DNA of 64,000 nt. Origin: Halalkalibaculum roseum. Lineage in GTDB: Bacteria > Bacteroidota > Rhodothermia > Balneolales > Balneolaceae. The stretch lies in contig NZ_JAALLT010000003.1 in the NCBI RefSeq assembly GCF_011059145.1, forward strand, positions 124,001 through 188,000, given 5' to 3'. The notes below the pieces were generated by a model. That model had not been told where the DNA came from. It did no database searches and was given only the letters and a program-made list of their open reading frames with translations. Both the position numbers and the translations under genes were made by a program. Shown here piece after piece: positions 1 to 8,721 of this stretch (position 1 is the first letter of the stretch; every line of letters begins with the position of its first letter).

Positions 1-230
1 ATAGCCACCTCCATCGCGGTTTCCCCTCCTACTGTTTCCTGAAGTTTTTCAAGTGCGATTACATGTTCGTTCTTCTTGGGCAGCAGGTTGGCAAGATCTG
101 TATCTACTTTCAGTTGTAGGGCAAAATAGCCTGCAACAAAAGCGGAAGCCACCGAAACTGCCAGCACCAAAATAGGATGGCGATAGTTTAATTTTACAAG
201 CGGTCGCAGAAACTGAAGAATCTTCTCCAT
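1..230 (-). CDS. MMPL/RND-family exporter, N-terminal fragment (runs off window)
   Basis: The reverse strand opens with ATG at 230 and stays open to the window edge, giving about 76 residues. There is a basic N-terminus, one hydrophobic segment (about residues 18-38), then a periplasmic start containing LKVDTDLANLLP and ALEKLQETVGGE. The full-length MMPL protein encoded at 11600-14125 has the same layout (LKIDTDFSKLIP, ALERVRNTVGGE), so this is a paralogue. MMPL/RND proteins are proton-driven inner-membrane exporters, often of lipids or glycolipids. The substrate cannot be told from this fragment. It is the first of several duplicated families in the 1-20 kb envelope locus. Confidence 0.8.
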   Translation of the reverse strand, partial: MEKILQFLRPLVKLNYRHPILVLAVSVASAFVAGYFALQLKVDTDLANLLPKKNEHVIALEKLQETVGGETAMEVA

Positions 231-334
231 TTAATTAGTCAGTAGAATGTTTCTTGCAAATAATGGGCAGAAGTTACATATAATTAAGGTAATTATTGAG
301 CCTCCAAAATCGGAAGGGCTAATTAGAAAATTTA

Positions 335-1111
335 TCATGGCGATTTCAGCATGATATCATCATAATCAGCCTTGACAAAACTTCCCGTGCTGTCACCGTC
401 ACTTAATATCAATATAGCTAATGGTGTCCTCGGTGGATCATCTCCAAATAATCTCCGATAATCCTCAACAATATTTCTTTCAAATTTAATCCATTTTCCG
501 GTATTCTCACTTCCCGATTCAACGACTACGATTTGCTGATTGCCGAATAGTTTGGATGTCCGTGTACCTTCTTTCAGCGTAGTACTCCAAGTGTAGCGTA
601 TGGATTTAGGTACTTTTTTAAAGAGTGCCACTCTTCCAAAATCAAATACGACATAAACACTGGCTACCACATCATTTCGGTCACTGGAGTCCTCATTTCC
701 ATTATTGGGTAACGAATAAGCCCTGACTTTCCACGATAGAATAGGTGTTTTATATATATCAATACCGTAAATATTTTCTTTCTTCTTATTAATTAGCGGA
801 TAGTTGATATGTTTGGCTGAGGTACCTTCGTACCGCAAAAATTTATTAGAGTCTTCACTTAGTATCCGGTAATTATAATCCTCAACCACTTTAGGATCAT
901 GGTTTTTTAGTGTCTTATTTCCATTACGGTCATACCACCCGATTGGAAACTGTCCTACCGAATCTTCCTGAAAATCTTCAAGCAGGATGATGCCTTCATC
1001 AATCCTCTCCGGTCCGTTCTGTGCCAAAACAGGCAGACTGAATAGCCCAAGAAGCGCTCCTGCGCAAAACAGCGTAATCAAGAATTGAAAATATCGTAAC
1101 CGTTTTATCAT
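335..1111 (-). CDS. DUF3047 family secreted protein (copy 1)
   Basis: 258 residues. An N-terminal hydrophobic segment ending in VLAQ is a likely signal peptide, so the mature protein should be periplasmic or surface-located. The body resembles DUF3047: an early EDFQEDSVGQFPIGW segment, a central LSWKVRAYSLP core, and a C-terminal acidic stretch with ILSDGDSTGSFVKADYDDI. The family has no established function. A second, diverged copy lies at 6794-7567, with matching order of the LSWKVRA/LKWNWRA, ED(Y)xxxFG and GDSDST-type blocks. It sits on the minus strand between the MMPL fragment and a GT4 glycosyltransferase, so a role in envelope glycan or lipid handling is an inference from context. Confidence 0.75.
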   Translation of the reverse strand: MIKRLRYFQFLITLFCAGALLGLFSLPVLAQNGPERIDEGIILLEDFQEDSVGQFPIGWYDRNGNKTLKNHDPKVVEDYNYRILSEDSNKFLRYEGTSAKHINYPLINKKKENIYGIDIYKTPILSWKVRAYSLPNNGNEDSSDRNDVVASVYVVFDFGRVALFKKVPKSIRYTWSTTLKEGTRTSKLFGNQQIVVVESGSENTGKWIKFERNIVEDYRRLFGDDPPRTPLAILILSDGDSTGSFVKADYDDIMLKSP

Positions 1112-1176
1112 AAACTGTAGATTATAGTTGTTGTATTTTATTTCAACCGTAAATGCCTAAAAGCCTTATTAATTAG

Positions 1177-2337
1177 CTAACGTTCGGATTGTTTATTTAT
1201 TCGCTTCATATTTTCTAATAATGAATCCGACACATGGTCCCAGGTTGCTTCTCTTAAGATACGCTCCCTTCCTTTCTTCCCCATCTGATTCGCAAGCTCT
1301 TCATTATTTAACAGTTTCAGCAAGGAATCTATAAGCTGCTCAACATTTTTATTTTCAATCAAATATCCCGTTTCACCGTGAATTACGGCATCAGGTATTC
1401 CACCTGTCCTGGAACCTATAACTACTGTTTCACAGGCATTTGCTTCAAGAAATACGATGCCGAATCCCTCGACATCCGGCGGATTATTACCGGCAGGCAT
1501 AACAAATACATCTGCCATACTGTAGTAAGAGGCCATCTTCTCATCAGGGATTCGTCCGAGAAAACGAATATGGTCATTGAGCCCCAAATCAGTTACCAGT
1601 GCCCTAAGGCGACCTTCATCCGGACCGGTACCCCCTATCAGGTAGGTAACATCTTCATTTGATAATACTATTTGCTGCATTGCTTCAACCACCAGGTCCA
1701 GTCCTTTTCTGGGCACCAGCCGGCAAATTGAGAGTATTACTTTTTTATTTCCGATATCTAACTCTTCGGCTAATGTTGCTGTATTTTTTGGCTTGAACAC
1801 CTCAGGATCGGTCCCATTTCCAACAACATAAGTATCTGATTGAGGCACCCCATCATTGTGAAGAAGCGAAGCCGTATAATTACTGACCGGGAAAAAGCCG
1901 TCAATACTTTTAAAAAGTTTTTTTCTAATACTGTGCAGTTTTTCTGATAACCACCCGTTGTCTCCATTGAAAGGACGCAATAGAAGTTCTCTTGCATGTG
2001 CTGCTACGTAGATATGTTTCGGATAACCTGCTTTCCGTGACAACACTGAAGCAAAAGAAGTCTGCCACTGCGTATGAAATGCCGTATCAAATTTATTTTT
2101 GAACATAAAATAGATAACACAAAATGGAGCCACCAAGGGCAAGAGACTGTTTTTGACCGGAATTCTGTAAACAGGAAATGATAATTTCCGATCGAACGCA
2201 TCTGCATCCTCATGAGTCGGTGCTATTACCGCAAAAAATTCGACCGACGTGACAAAACGCTTGGCCAGTTCGAAACTGTATGTTTCGATTCCTCCGGTAT
2301 TAGGAGGGAAATCTTGAGTCACCAGTAATAAACGCAT
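1177..2337 (-). CDS. GT4-family glycosyltransferase
   Basis: 386 residues with a GT-B fold signature. The N-terminal acceptor domain starts MRLLLVTQDFPPNTGGIETY, the typical glycine-rich opening of GT4 enzymes. The C-terminal donor domain carries SICRLVPRKGLD (about residues 203-214), LIGGTGPDEGRL (about 233-244) and an EX7E motif (E290 and E298) within EGFGIVFLEA. GT4 enzymes move a sugar from a nucleotide-sugar to a lipid or glycan acceptor at the cytoplasmic face. Neither donor nor acceptor can be predicted. It is one of five glycosyltransferases in this locus and points away from the divergent cassette starting at 2422. Confidence 0.9.
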   Translation of the reverse strand: MRLLLVTQDFPPNTGGIETYSFELAKRFVTSVEFFAVIAPTHEDADAFDRKLSFPVYRIPVKNSLLPLVAPFCVIYFMFKNKFDTAFHTQWQTSFASVLSRKAGYPKHIYVAAHARELLLRPFNGDNGWLSEKLHSIRKKLFKSIDGFFPVSNYTASLLHNDGVPQSDTYVVGNGTDPEVFKPKNTATLAEELDIGNKKVILSICRLVPRKGLDLVVEAMQQIVLSNEDVTYLIGGTGPDEGRLRALVTDLGLNDHIRFLGRIPDEKMASYYSMADVFVMPAGNNPPDVEGFGIVFLEANACETVVIGSRTGGIPDAVIHGETGYLIENKNVEQLIDSLLKLLNNEELANQMGKKGRERILREATWDHVSDSLLENMKRINKQSER

Positions 2338-2421
2338 GCTAAAGACGGTAGAATTTTCTTTTTGATAGACCCGAAACTAAGTATATTTTATCAGACATTT
2401 AATTGATTTACCATCCCAATA

Positions 2422-2907
2422 GTGAGCAATTTAGTTAGCGTTTATAAAAAATCCGTACGTATTGTAATTACAACATTTGTAATATATGCAATACTCGTGG
2501 CAACCCATCTAGGTGAGTTTTGGCCCTTTAGTATCTACCCCATGTTTTCACAAGCCGGTAAGCCCTGGAAAAGAGCCGTAGTAAGGGATGTATCAACAAT
2601 TGAGGACAGCACCATCTGGAAAAACTACAATCACGATAATCTAGCCGGAGAACCTGTACCTCTGGATGATTTTAATATCAATACCAATGATATTGCAAAC
2701 CTTCTTTCCAAAACTGATACATGGACCGAAGCAAAAGTAAACGGTGTCAGAAAGTTATTTTCAAAAAATATAGGTTCACAAGAGTTACTTATACTTCAAG
2801 CCCGAGGTATGCTAACTGAACAAGATAGTGTTGACGTTCAGTTCATTCCATTTATTTATTTATCACAGGACACTACTATTTTGAACAGCGAATTAAAATC
2901 CGAGTAA
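2422..2907 (+). CDS. Single-pass protein with GEFWPFSI-PMFSQAG motif, cassette copy A (unknown function)
   Basis: 161 residues from a GTG start. One hydrophobic segment (about residues 12-29) leads straight into LGEFWPFSIYPMFSQAG and then a hydrophilic domain predicted to face the periplasm. I do not recognise a named family. The protein encoded at 15796-16275 has the same length and plan and shares VATH-GEFWPFSI-PMFSQAG-PW and DSTIW. The stop lies 3 bases before the TTG start of the polytopic gene at 2911, and the same gene order is kept in the second copy, so the two proteins probably work as a pair. Partnership is inferred from context only. Confidence 0.8.
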   Translation: MSNLVSVYKKSVRIVITTFVIYAILVATHLGEFWPFSIYPMFSQAGKPWKRAVVRDVSTIEDSTIWKNYNHDNLAGEPVPLDDFNINTNDIANLLSKTDTWTEAKVNGVRKLFSKNIGSQELLILQARGMLTEQDSVDVQFIPFIYLSQDTTILNSELKSE

Positions 2908-2910
2908 CTT

Positions 2911-3798
2911 TTGAAATTCTGGAAACATTTATTCAAATACGACGCTGAAAAAAGTTTCGGCGAGGCTTTACATTTTAGACTATTTGAAGCCTTCGTTGTA
3001 AGCTATGTGATATATTTTGCCTGGGATTGGGGCTTCTACATACAACAGATCGGAGAGGTCGTTCTACCCCTTGGAATAGCCCAGTACATTGATATCAGTT
3101 TCATGTTTGATAACTATATTTCGGTATTCAATGCACTGCTGATGACTCTGTTTTCCGTGTTGGGACTGCTCAGAATTATGCCTAAATATGCATACATCCT
3201 CTCTTTCATCTGTTTTCACCTGCATTATGTATCCAGATATTCCCTGGGTGAAATTTCTCACGGTTCCAACTTTATAGGTATGAGTATCCTGGCGCTGGCC
3301 ATCGCACTGTTTTTCTTTAAAGATCCGAAAATTTACAGGCGCTTTGTGTTCGGATTTCTGATTCTGTTCTTTGGCATCGGATATACCTCTGCAGGTGTCA
3401 GCAAGCTGATTGGAACCGGCATTACATGGATCGATGGCAGGCACTTGTGGTTGTGGATTGCAGAACGACGAGTGGATGTTTTATCGGCAGGCGGATCTTT
3501 TTCCCTAAATTGGCTTCAGGAAATATCACTCCAATACTCATGGATTGCCTCCCTTACCCTGCTGTTCGGTTTACTAGCTGAATTAAGTGGTTTTCTTCTC
3601 TGGTTTGATAAAACACGGCCCTTTATTGCTACAGCGCTTATTGGTATGCATTTTGGCGTGTATATTACTATGAATATTATGTTTGATGTCTATATTTATT
3701 TACTCTTATTCATAGGTTTTCCCTGGGGCTACTGGATTAACAAATACACCTCTCTGGGAGAGAGCAACCTATCTAATATCGCTTTATTAAAGAGGTAG
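2911..3798 (+). CDS. Polytopic HTTM-like membrane protein, cassette copy A
   Basis: 295 residues from a TTG start 3 bases after the upstream stop. Several hydrophobic helices span most of the chain. Blocks shared with the copy at 16277-17167 are AWDWGFYI (about residues 37-44), VVLPLG-A-YID, SLGEI-H-SN-IG, YTSA--SKL followed by GI-W-DG-HLWLWIAE, and GMH-G-Y--MNI. The pattern of a lysine helix followed by W-DG and later a conserved GMH helix resembles the HTTM membrane domain found at the N-terminus of vitamin-K-dependent gamma-carboxylases. That resemblance is from memory and needs a profile search. No soluble carboxylase domain follows, so enzymatic activity cannot be claimed. Confidence 0.8.
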   Translation: MKFWKHLFKYDAEKSFGEALHFRLFEAFVVSYVIYFAWDWGFYIQQIGEVVLPLGIAQYIDISFMFDNYISVFNALLMTLFSVLGLLRIMPKYAYILSFICFHLHYVSRYSLGEISHGSNFIGMSILALAIALFFFKDPKIYRRFVFGFLILFFGIGYTSAGVSKLIGTGITWIDGRHLWLWIAERRVDVLSAGGSFSLNWLQEISLQYSWIASLTLLFGLLAELSGFLLWFDKTRPFIATALIGMHFGVYITMNIMFDVYIYLLLFIGFPWGYWINKYTSLGESNLSNIALLKR

Positions 3799-3896
3799 CA
3801 ATTATTGGAATTGATAGGATAGTAAATCTCCAGTTTGTTATCTGATGTTTCGCCAATTTATGTCTCTAATTTCAAAATTTCGAGTATCTCCTGCAA

Positions 3897-4637
3897 CTAC
3901 TTGGTACATACCGCAAAAAGGTCAAGGCCTTCAGGGGCATTTTCATCGAGAAAAAAACAGGATGTATCGTATTTTTTCATGAAGTCACCGTATAAATAAC
4001 GCTGCATAAAATTGGGAACCAGTTTTTTAAGCGTTATTCCTCGTTTAACACGGTCAACCTCAATTTTCCTAACAACTTCCTGTGCATTCACGCCTTGAAT
4101 CTCAACTTTTGAAAATATCTCCTCTAAAAGTGAACTAAGCTGTGAAGCACTGTATTCTCTAATGTGGAATGGATTCCAGGGTTCCTGTTCCCGCTCAAGT
4201 CTATGTCGCCTGTTGGGTGTTGTGAGTAGCAATGTACCACCTTTCTTAAGTACTCTGGCAATTTCTTCCAGGTACTGCTTGTCATTTTCAATATGTTCGA
4301 TAACCTGATAGCTGACTACAGCATCAAACTCTTCATTTTCAAAAGGAACTCGGTCACCATCAAAATGTTCAAAGCTGCAATTATCCGAGCCATATCGTTT
4401 ACCGGCATAATTTACCGCCTCTTCATTGACATCCAACCCAATCACAGAATCTGCAAATCGTGAAATCATCTTGGTTCCATATCCCTCTCCAAACCCGATT
4501 TCCAGCACCTTGTCGGTAGAATTTATATATGATTCCAACACTTCATAGACAAAAACATGCCTCAGGTAAAGCAGGTACTCTTCCCTGCTTTTAAAATTTT
4601 TAGGTACAATGCGTTCAACTGTTTTTTCAAGTTCCAT
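3897..4637 (-). CDS. Class I SAM-dependent methyltransferase
   Basis: 246 residues. Motif I is VLEIGFGEGYG (about residues 44-54), with an acidic motif II near LDVNEEAV (about 68-75). A Methyltransf_11-type block follows, with YQVIEHI and then RVLKKGGTLLLTTPNR (about 110-145). It probably methylates a sugar, lipid or small acceptor, consistent with its place among glycosyltransferases, but the substrate is unknown. It is convergent with the cassette gene ending at 3798, and the 98-base gap between them shows no clear hairpin. Confidence 0.88.
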   Translation of the reverse strand: MELEKTVERIVPKNFKSREEYLLYLRHVFVYEVLESYINSTDKVLEIGFGEGYGTKMISRFADSVIGLDVNEEAVNYAGKRYGSDNCSFEHFDGDRVPFENEEFDAVVSYQVIEHIENDKQYLEEIARVLKKGGTLLLTTPNRRHRLEREQEPWNPFHIREYSASQLSSLLEEIFSKVEIQGVNAQEVVRKIEVDRVKRGITLKKLVPNFMQRYLYGDFMKKYDTSCFFLDENAPEGLDLFAVCTK

Positions 4638-4892
4638 GCGTCAGTTCTAAGGCTTGATTGTATATCATGAGTTTGCAGTCACTTTTCCGGCAGTAACTTC
4701 AACCTAAATGATGCTAATTTAAAAGAGGCTCAAATTACCCATCAACTTGCTGCCAAGCAATGTAGCAATTTTAATCAAGGGGAATTTCCATACAAGAGGC
4801 TTGTTAAGATATTATATGATTATACTTATATTGGCATCTGAATAATTTTGGCATAAAGTAGATATAAGCCCTCATAGCTTGTAACATATTTA

Positions 4893-5690
4893 ATGGATTT
4901 AACCGATTCGAACGCAGAACATACTAATCCTCTAGTTAGCTGCCTTATAGTTACTGCCGACAGAGAGGCGTTGCTTCGACGCTCTTTACACTCCTACAAA
5001 AATCAGACCTATCCAAATACCGAGTTGGTCATCGTTGATAACGGACACGAGCCCATTCAAAGCCTGTTAGATGAATTCAGTTCTGAAGAGGTTCAGTACA
5101 TTCGAATTGATCCTTCCGAAGAAATGGTATTAGGTGATCTTAGAAATATTTCTCTCTCTGAAGCAAAAGGTGACTATCTAATCTGTTGGGATGATGATGA
5201 CTGGTTTCATCCAAAACGTATAGAAATCGAATTTAAAACTCTTCAGGAAGGATATGACGCTTGTTGCCTGACCGGAAATCTTTTCCATATTGATACGGAA
5301 GAATTCATGGAGCATCCTTACCGGGGATCTTTACCCAAAGGATCACCGAGTTCAATTATGCACAAAAAAAGCAGTGATATCAGATATCCCAGTTTACCAC
5401 GGAAAGAAGACACTGTTTACCTGGAAAAATGGCGAAATAAAAAAAAATATAAGCGATTGGATTTATCTTACTCATACCTCTTCGTTCGTGTATTTCACGG
5501 TTCCAATGTTTCCTCCAAAAAACACTTCCTCAGAAGATTAAAGAATAACCCAATCAGCTGGGTACAATATATCTGGTATGCAAAAATTAAAAATCAGCTT
5601 TTTGATCACCCTAAATTTAACCTCACCGAAAAAGAGATAGAATCTTTCAACTTATTCATAGAGGATTCCAAAAAATTCGGTTTACTTTGA
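4893..5690 (+). CDS. GT2-family glycosyltransferase (copy 1)
   Basis: 265 residues with a GT-A fold. The N-terminal VSCLIVTADREALLRRSL block, the ELVIVDNG strand and an acidic WDDDDW metal-binding motif (residues 99-104) are typical of GT2 enzymes. The second half contains HPY-G-L-KG-P-SIMH and a conserved FHGSN segment. It is paralogous to the enzyme encoded at 8721-9518 over its full length (VTADR, LRNI, GYDACCL, SIMH, DIRYP, YLEKW, FHG). The two probably make related linkages. The upstream 255-base gap (4638-4892) is AT-rich and presumably holds divergent promoters. Confidence 0.88.
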   Translation: MDLTDSNAEHTNPLVSCLIVTADREALLRRSLHSYKNQTYPNTELVIVDNGHEPIQSLLDEFSSEEVQYIRIDPSEEMVLGDLRNISLSEAKGDYLICWDDDDWFHPKRIEIEFKTLQEGYDACCLTGNLFHIDTEEFMEHPYRGSLPKGSPSSIMHKKSSDIRYPSLPRKEDTVYLEKWRNKKKYKRLDLSYSYLFVRVFHGSNVSSKKHFLRRLKNNPISWVQYIWYAKIKNQLFDHPKFNLTEKEIESFNLFIEDSKKFGLL

Positions 5691-5727
5691 TTATTGCCAA
5701 TCCTGATATTTCACTGCAGGCTTCTTC

Positions 5728-6726
5728 ATGAAAATTAAACTCAGAGCTATTTACAATCTCTACAGGAGAAAGATGAAGATCTTTTTTAAATCTCCTCCTG
5801 GCAAGAGGCTGGTTAAATATGGAACCTATTTTTTTCAGGTTCTCGTTTTTGGCTTAATTGTTTACCAGCTTACTGATATCGGTTGGGGAAACATCTGGAG
5901 ATCCCTCCCTACAGAACCTTTATTTTACCTGCTGTTTCTGGTCATATATTTTCTACTACCTCTTTCCGATACTCTCGCATACAAGATAACCTGGGGTATA
6001 CCCTACTTTAAAAGCATCCCCATATTTATCAAGAAAAGAATTTTCAATAAGGATGTGATGGGCTATTCCGGGGAAATTATTCTGATGCAATGGGGAATTA
6101 AGACACAATCTATCGACAAGAAGCAGGCGTTTAAGGATATCCGGGATATAAATATCCTATCCTCAGCAGCTTCCACATTTATCGCACTTGGACTACTTGT
6201 TGTTCTGATTATGACGGATCAGATACGTATTCTTGATTATTTTGACAATCTTGATTTTTGGGCTGAGACGGGGATCATGGAATACGTCATCGGAAGTGTT
6301 TTGCTAATCATTCTGCTTGGCGTGTTGTATCGATTCAGAAGTTATCTTTTTTCGATGTCCCTGAGCATTTCTTACAAGGTATTTTTAATCCACTCAATTC
6401 GAATGGTCATTCTATATGCCGCCCAGATTCTGCAATGGCATACCGTATTACCGGACTTAAGCCTGGAGATATGGTTTACCTTTTTAAGTGTAAATATCGT
6501 AATCAGCCGGATTCCCTTTTTGCCTAGTCAAGAACTCATAGCTACAGGAACCAATATCGAAATAGCAAAATTATTGAAAACACCGGTAGCTGCCGTATCA
6601 GGCATACTCTTGGTCCATAATGTTTTGGATAAAATTCTAAACCTGCTTTTCTATATTTACTATACGGTTCGGGAAAGGATTACTCCAAGCTATACTACCT
6701 CATTCAAATCTCCGGAGAAGGAATAA
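5728..6726 (+). CDS. Polytopic membrane protein, possibly LPG-synthase-TM/flippase-like
   Basis: 332 residues, with several hydrophobic helices (about residues 33-52, 64-85, 155-175, 190-207, 225-245 and 295-315) and a very basic N-terminus. The segment NIVISRIPFLPSQELIATG resembles the conserved glycine/proline loop of the lysylphosphatidylglycerol-synthetase transmembrane (UPF0104) family, but the match is weak. It follows the GT2 gene by 37 bases on the same strand, so the two are probably co-transcribed. A role in lipid or lipid-linked glycan movement is only a contextual guess. An internal ATG at 5773 is an alternative start. Confidence 0.7.
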   Translation: MKIKLRAIYNLYRRKMKIFFKSPPGKRLVKYGTYFFQVLVFGLIVYQLTDIGWGNIWRSLPTEPLFYLLFLVIYFLLPLSDTLAYKITWGIPYFKSIPIFIKKRIFNKDVMGYSGEIILMQWGIKTQSIDKKQAFKDIRDINILSSAASTFIALGLLVVLIMTDQIRILDYFDNLDFWAETGIMEYVIGSVLLIILLGVLYRFRSYLFSMSLSISYKVFLIHSIRMVILYAAQILQWHTVLPDLSLEIWFTFLSVNIVISRIPFLPSQELIATGTNIEIAKLLKTPVAAVSGILLVHNVLDKILNLLFYIYYTVRERITPSYTTSFKSPEKE

Positions 6727-6793
6727 AGCTGAGACGAGGACAGAGCTCATCAATATGTTACGTAATAACCCGCCTATAAAGCAGTAATATAAC

Positions 6794-7567
6794 TTACATA
6801 CTGGGTTCCTTCAGAAGAATTATTTCGTCAAAATCTACTTTTGAACTGTCGTTGGTAGAGTCGGAATCTCCCCAAATTGTAATAGAAAGGGGGCGGTCAG
6901 GCGGTGTACCTTTTTTCAGGAAGCCTCCGAATACATCTTCATAATCCTCCAATAAATCGCGCTCAACAGTTTTCCAGCTTCCTACAGGACCTTCCAATGC
7001 GGAACTGACTACTATAACCGTCAGTGGACCGAAACCAACCCGTGTTCCGACCGGTAAACTTGAACTATACGTGTATTTGATGCTCTTTGGACGTCCAAGC
7101 CAATCAGTATCAAATGTGACATAGATTGCCCCACCTGAATCATTCTTGTCTTTTTCACTGGCACCTTCCGGTAGGTGCAGTGCCCTCCAATTCCATTTCA
7201 AGTAAGGGTACTCTTGGATATTCCAGTTGATGGCGGACCCATTGACCTGGGATAACCGGATGGATTCATTTTGTGTTTCCACCCTCAGATATTTATTTCC
7301 ATCCTCCTGCATGACATGGAAACGTTCTCCCGCTTCCAGCGCTTCTCTTACGGGTAACTCATCTCCTGATTTAGTAATGTATTTCCAAGTATCAGCAATG
7401 GTACCGGTCTCATAAGACTCGAAATTATCAATCACTTTTGAAACTGATTCAACTGTTGATTGCTGCGCTTTGACCGGCATATGAATTAGCACGGCACCTA
7501 AAGCAATGGTAACTGCAGAGAAGATAAATATCGACTTAATCACTTGTTTAGTGAGCATAATGTGCAT
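6794..7567 (-). CDS. DUF3047 family secreted protein (copy 2)
   Basis: 257 residues. A hydrophobic N-terminus (about residues 11-34) ends in VKAQ, a likely signal peptidase I site. The body has the DUF3047 layout: VIDNFESYETGTI, then YLKWNWRALHLPEGA, then SGGAIYVTFD, IKYTYSSSLPVGTR and a C-terminal ITIWGDSDST followed by FDEI. It is paralogous to the protein encoded at 335-1111. It is convergent with the membrane gene ending at 6726 and lies just downstream of a minus-strand glycosyltransferase pair. Function is unknown. The retained acidic loop before the C-terminus in both copies suggests ligand or metal binding, but this is untested. Confidence 0.75.
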   Translation of the reverse strand: MHIMLTKQVIKSIFIFSAVTIALGAVLIHMPVKAQQSTVESVSKVIDNFESYETGTIADTWKYITKSGDELPVREALEAGERFHVMQEDGNKYLRVETQNESIRLSQVNGSAINWNIQEYPYLKWNWRALHLPEGASEKDKNDSGGAIYVTFDTDWLGRPKSIKYTYSSSLPVGTRVGFGPLTVIVVSSALEGPVGSWKTVERDLLEDYEDVFGGFLKKGTPPDRPLSITIWGDSDSTNDSSKVDFDEIILLKEPSM

Positions 7568-7641
7568 TGTATTTGTAGTAAGAGCTTATGAGAAGGTTTT
7601 TCATAATTCCCAAAACAGCATTTTAAAACACTTTTTGATGG

Positions 7642-8721
7642 TTAGTGAAAATGAAAATCGAGTTTTTGAAGCATCTTCTCCATAGGTTTTTTGGTAGAAA
7701 ACTTATGTAGACACTCAACGGCATAATTTCGTGCATTATTACCCATTTGCTTCATTAAGACTTTATCATCAAAAAGCTCTTTTATCTCCTGAACATACGA
7801 ATCCCTATCCAAACGCAGGCCGCAGTCTGTTGGCAGTACATCGGTAGCAATTGAATCTGCAAAAGCCAGCAAAATGCAACCACAGGCTGCAGCTTCCGAG
7901 ATAACGCGCGGGAAATAATCATTCTCTCCAGGATGGATAAAGGCGTGAGCCTGATTAAGATAGTTGGGCACTTCATCATTTGGAACTTGCCCGACGAAAT
8001 CTATTTTGGGAAACTTTTTCTCAAACTCTTCCTTGGCAGGACCTCCACCCACCATACAAACCTTAAAATGTTCCGAAAGCTCTTCCAGTTCATCATACGT
8101 TTTATATCGATTGATAAGGCGCCCTACGCAAACAATATCCCATTTTTTGTTCAAATCAGGTGCCGGACTAAATAGATCTGTATCGACAGATTTAGGAAGG
8201 CGAAGTAACCGTTCTTCTTCTACTGCTCTTCTCCAGAAGCGCCATCCAGGATTATTCAGTTTCTCTTTTTGTTCTTCAGTCTCATAAAAAACCAGATCAG
8301 CTTTTGGCACATTGCCGGTGTAGAACTTACCTCCTATGATGAATACAAAAGGTTTATCTTCAGGCAGTAAATACTGGTTCAGTAGCCGAATTCCGACGCC
8401 TCCATCCACCCCTTTCAGGAGATGGAGGTCCGCATCATAGCTTTTGGCATACTCCACTAAGGCATCGCTATAGTGTTTTTTTGTTTGGCTTTGGTCAGAA
8501 ACCGTTTCAAATAACCGGATCTTGTAAGAACCCATGCCCTCTTCATCGATATCAGATTTGTGTACACTGCCCTCGTAATCTCCTCCCCATAATTCAACCT
8601 CACTCCCCATGTCAGCCAATATACCGGGCATCCACCGGTCTCTGTTGATACGACCCAGCCATTGTTCGGTATCTAACAGGTCGTGATAAATCGGGTAGGT
8701 TTGAATAAAAACCGAACGCAT
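7642..8721 (-). CDS. GT4-like glycosyltransferase
   Basis: 359 residues with a GT-B donor domain: DIVCVGRLINRYKTYDEL (about residues 195-212), CMVGGGPAKEEFEKKF (about 222-237) and YFPRVISEAAACG (about 269-281). The EX7E-type motif has Asp268 instead of the first Glu, with Glu276 kept. The N-terminal domain is unlike that of the GT4 enzyme at 1177-2337, so this is a different subfamily. Its start overlaps the stop of the upstream GT2 gene by one base (TGATG), which indicates translational coupling. The two enzymes probably act in the same glycan pathway. Confidence 0.85.
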   Translation of the reverse strand: MRSVFIQTYPIYHDLLDTEQWLGRINRDRWMPGILADMGSEVELWGGDYEGSVHKSDIDEEGMGSYKIRLFETVSDQSQTKKHYSDALVEYAKSYDADLHLLKGVDGGVGIRLLNQYLLPEDKPFVFIIGGKFYTGNVPKADLVFYETEEQKEKLNNPGWRFWRRAVEEERLLRLPKSVDTDLFSPAPDLNKKWDIVCVGRLINRYKTYDELEELSEHFKVCMVGGGPAKEEFEKKFPKIDFVGQVPNDEVPNYLNQAHAFIHPGENDYFPRVISEAAACGCILLAFADSIATDVLPTDCGLRLDRDSYVQEIKELFDDKVLMKQMGNNARNYAVECLHKFSTKKPMEKMLQKLDFHFH

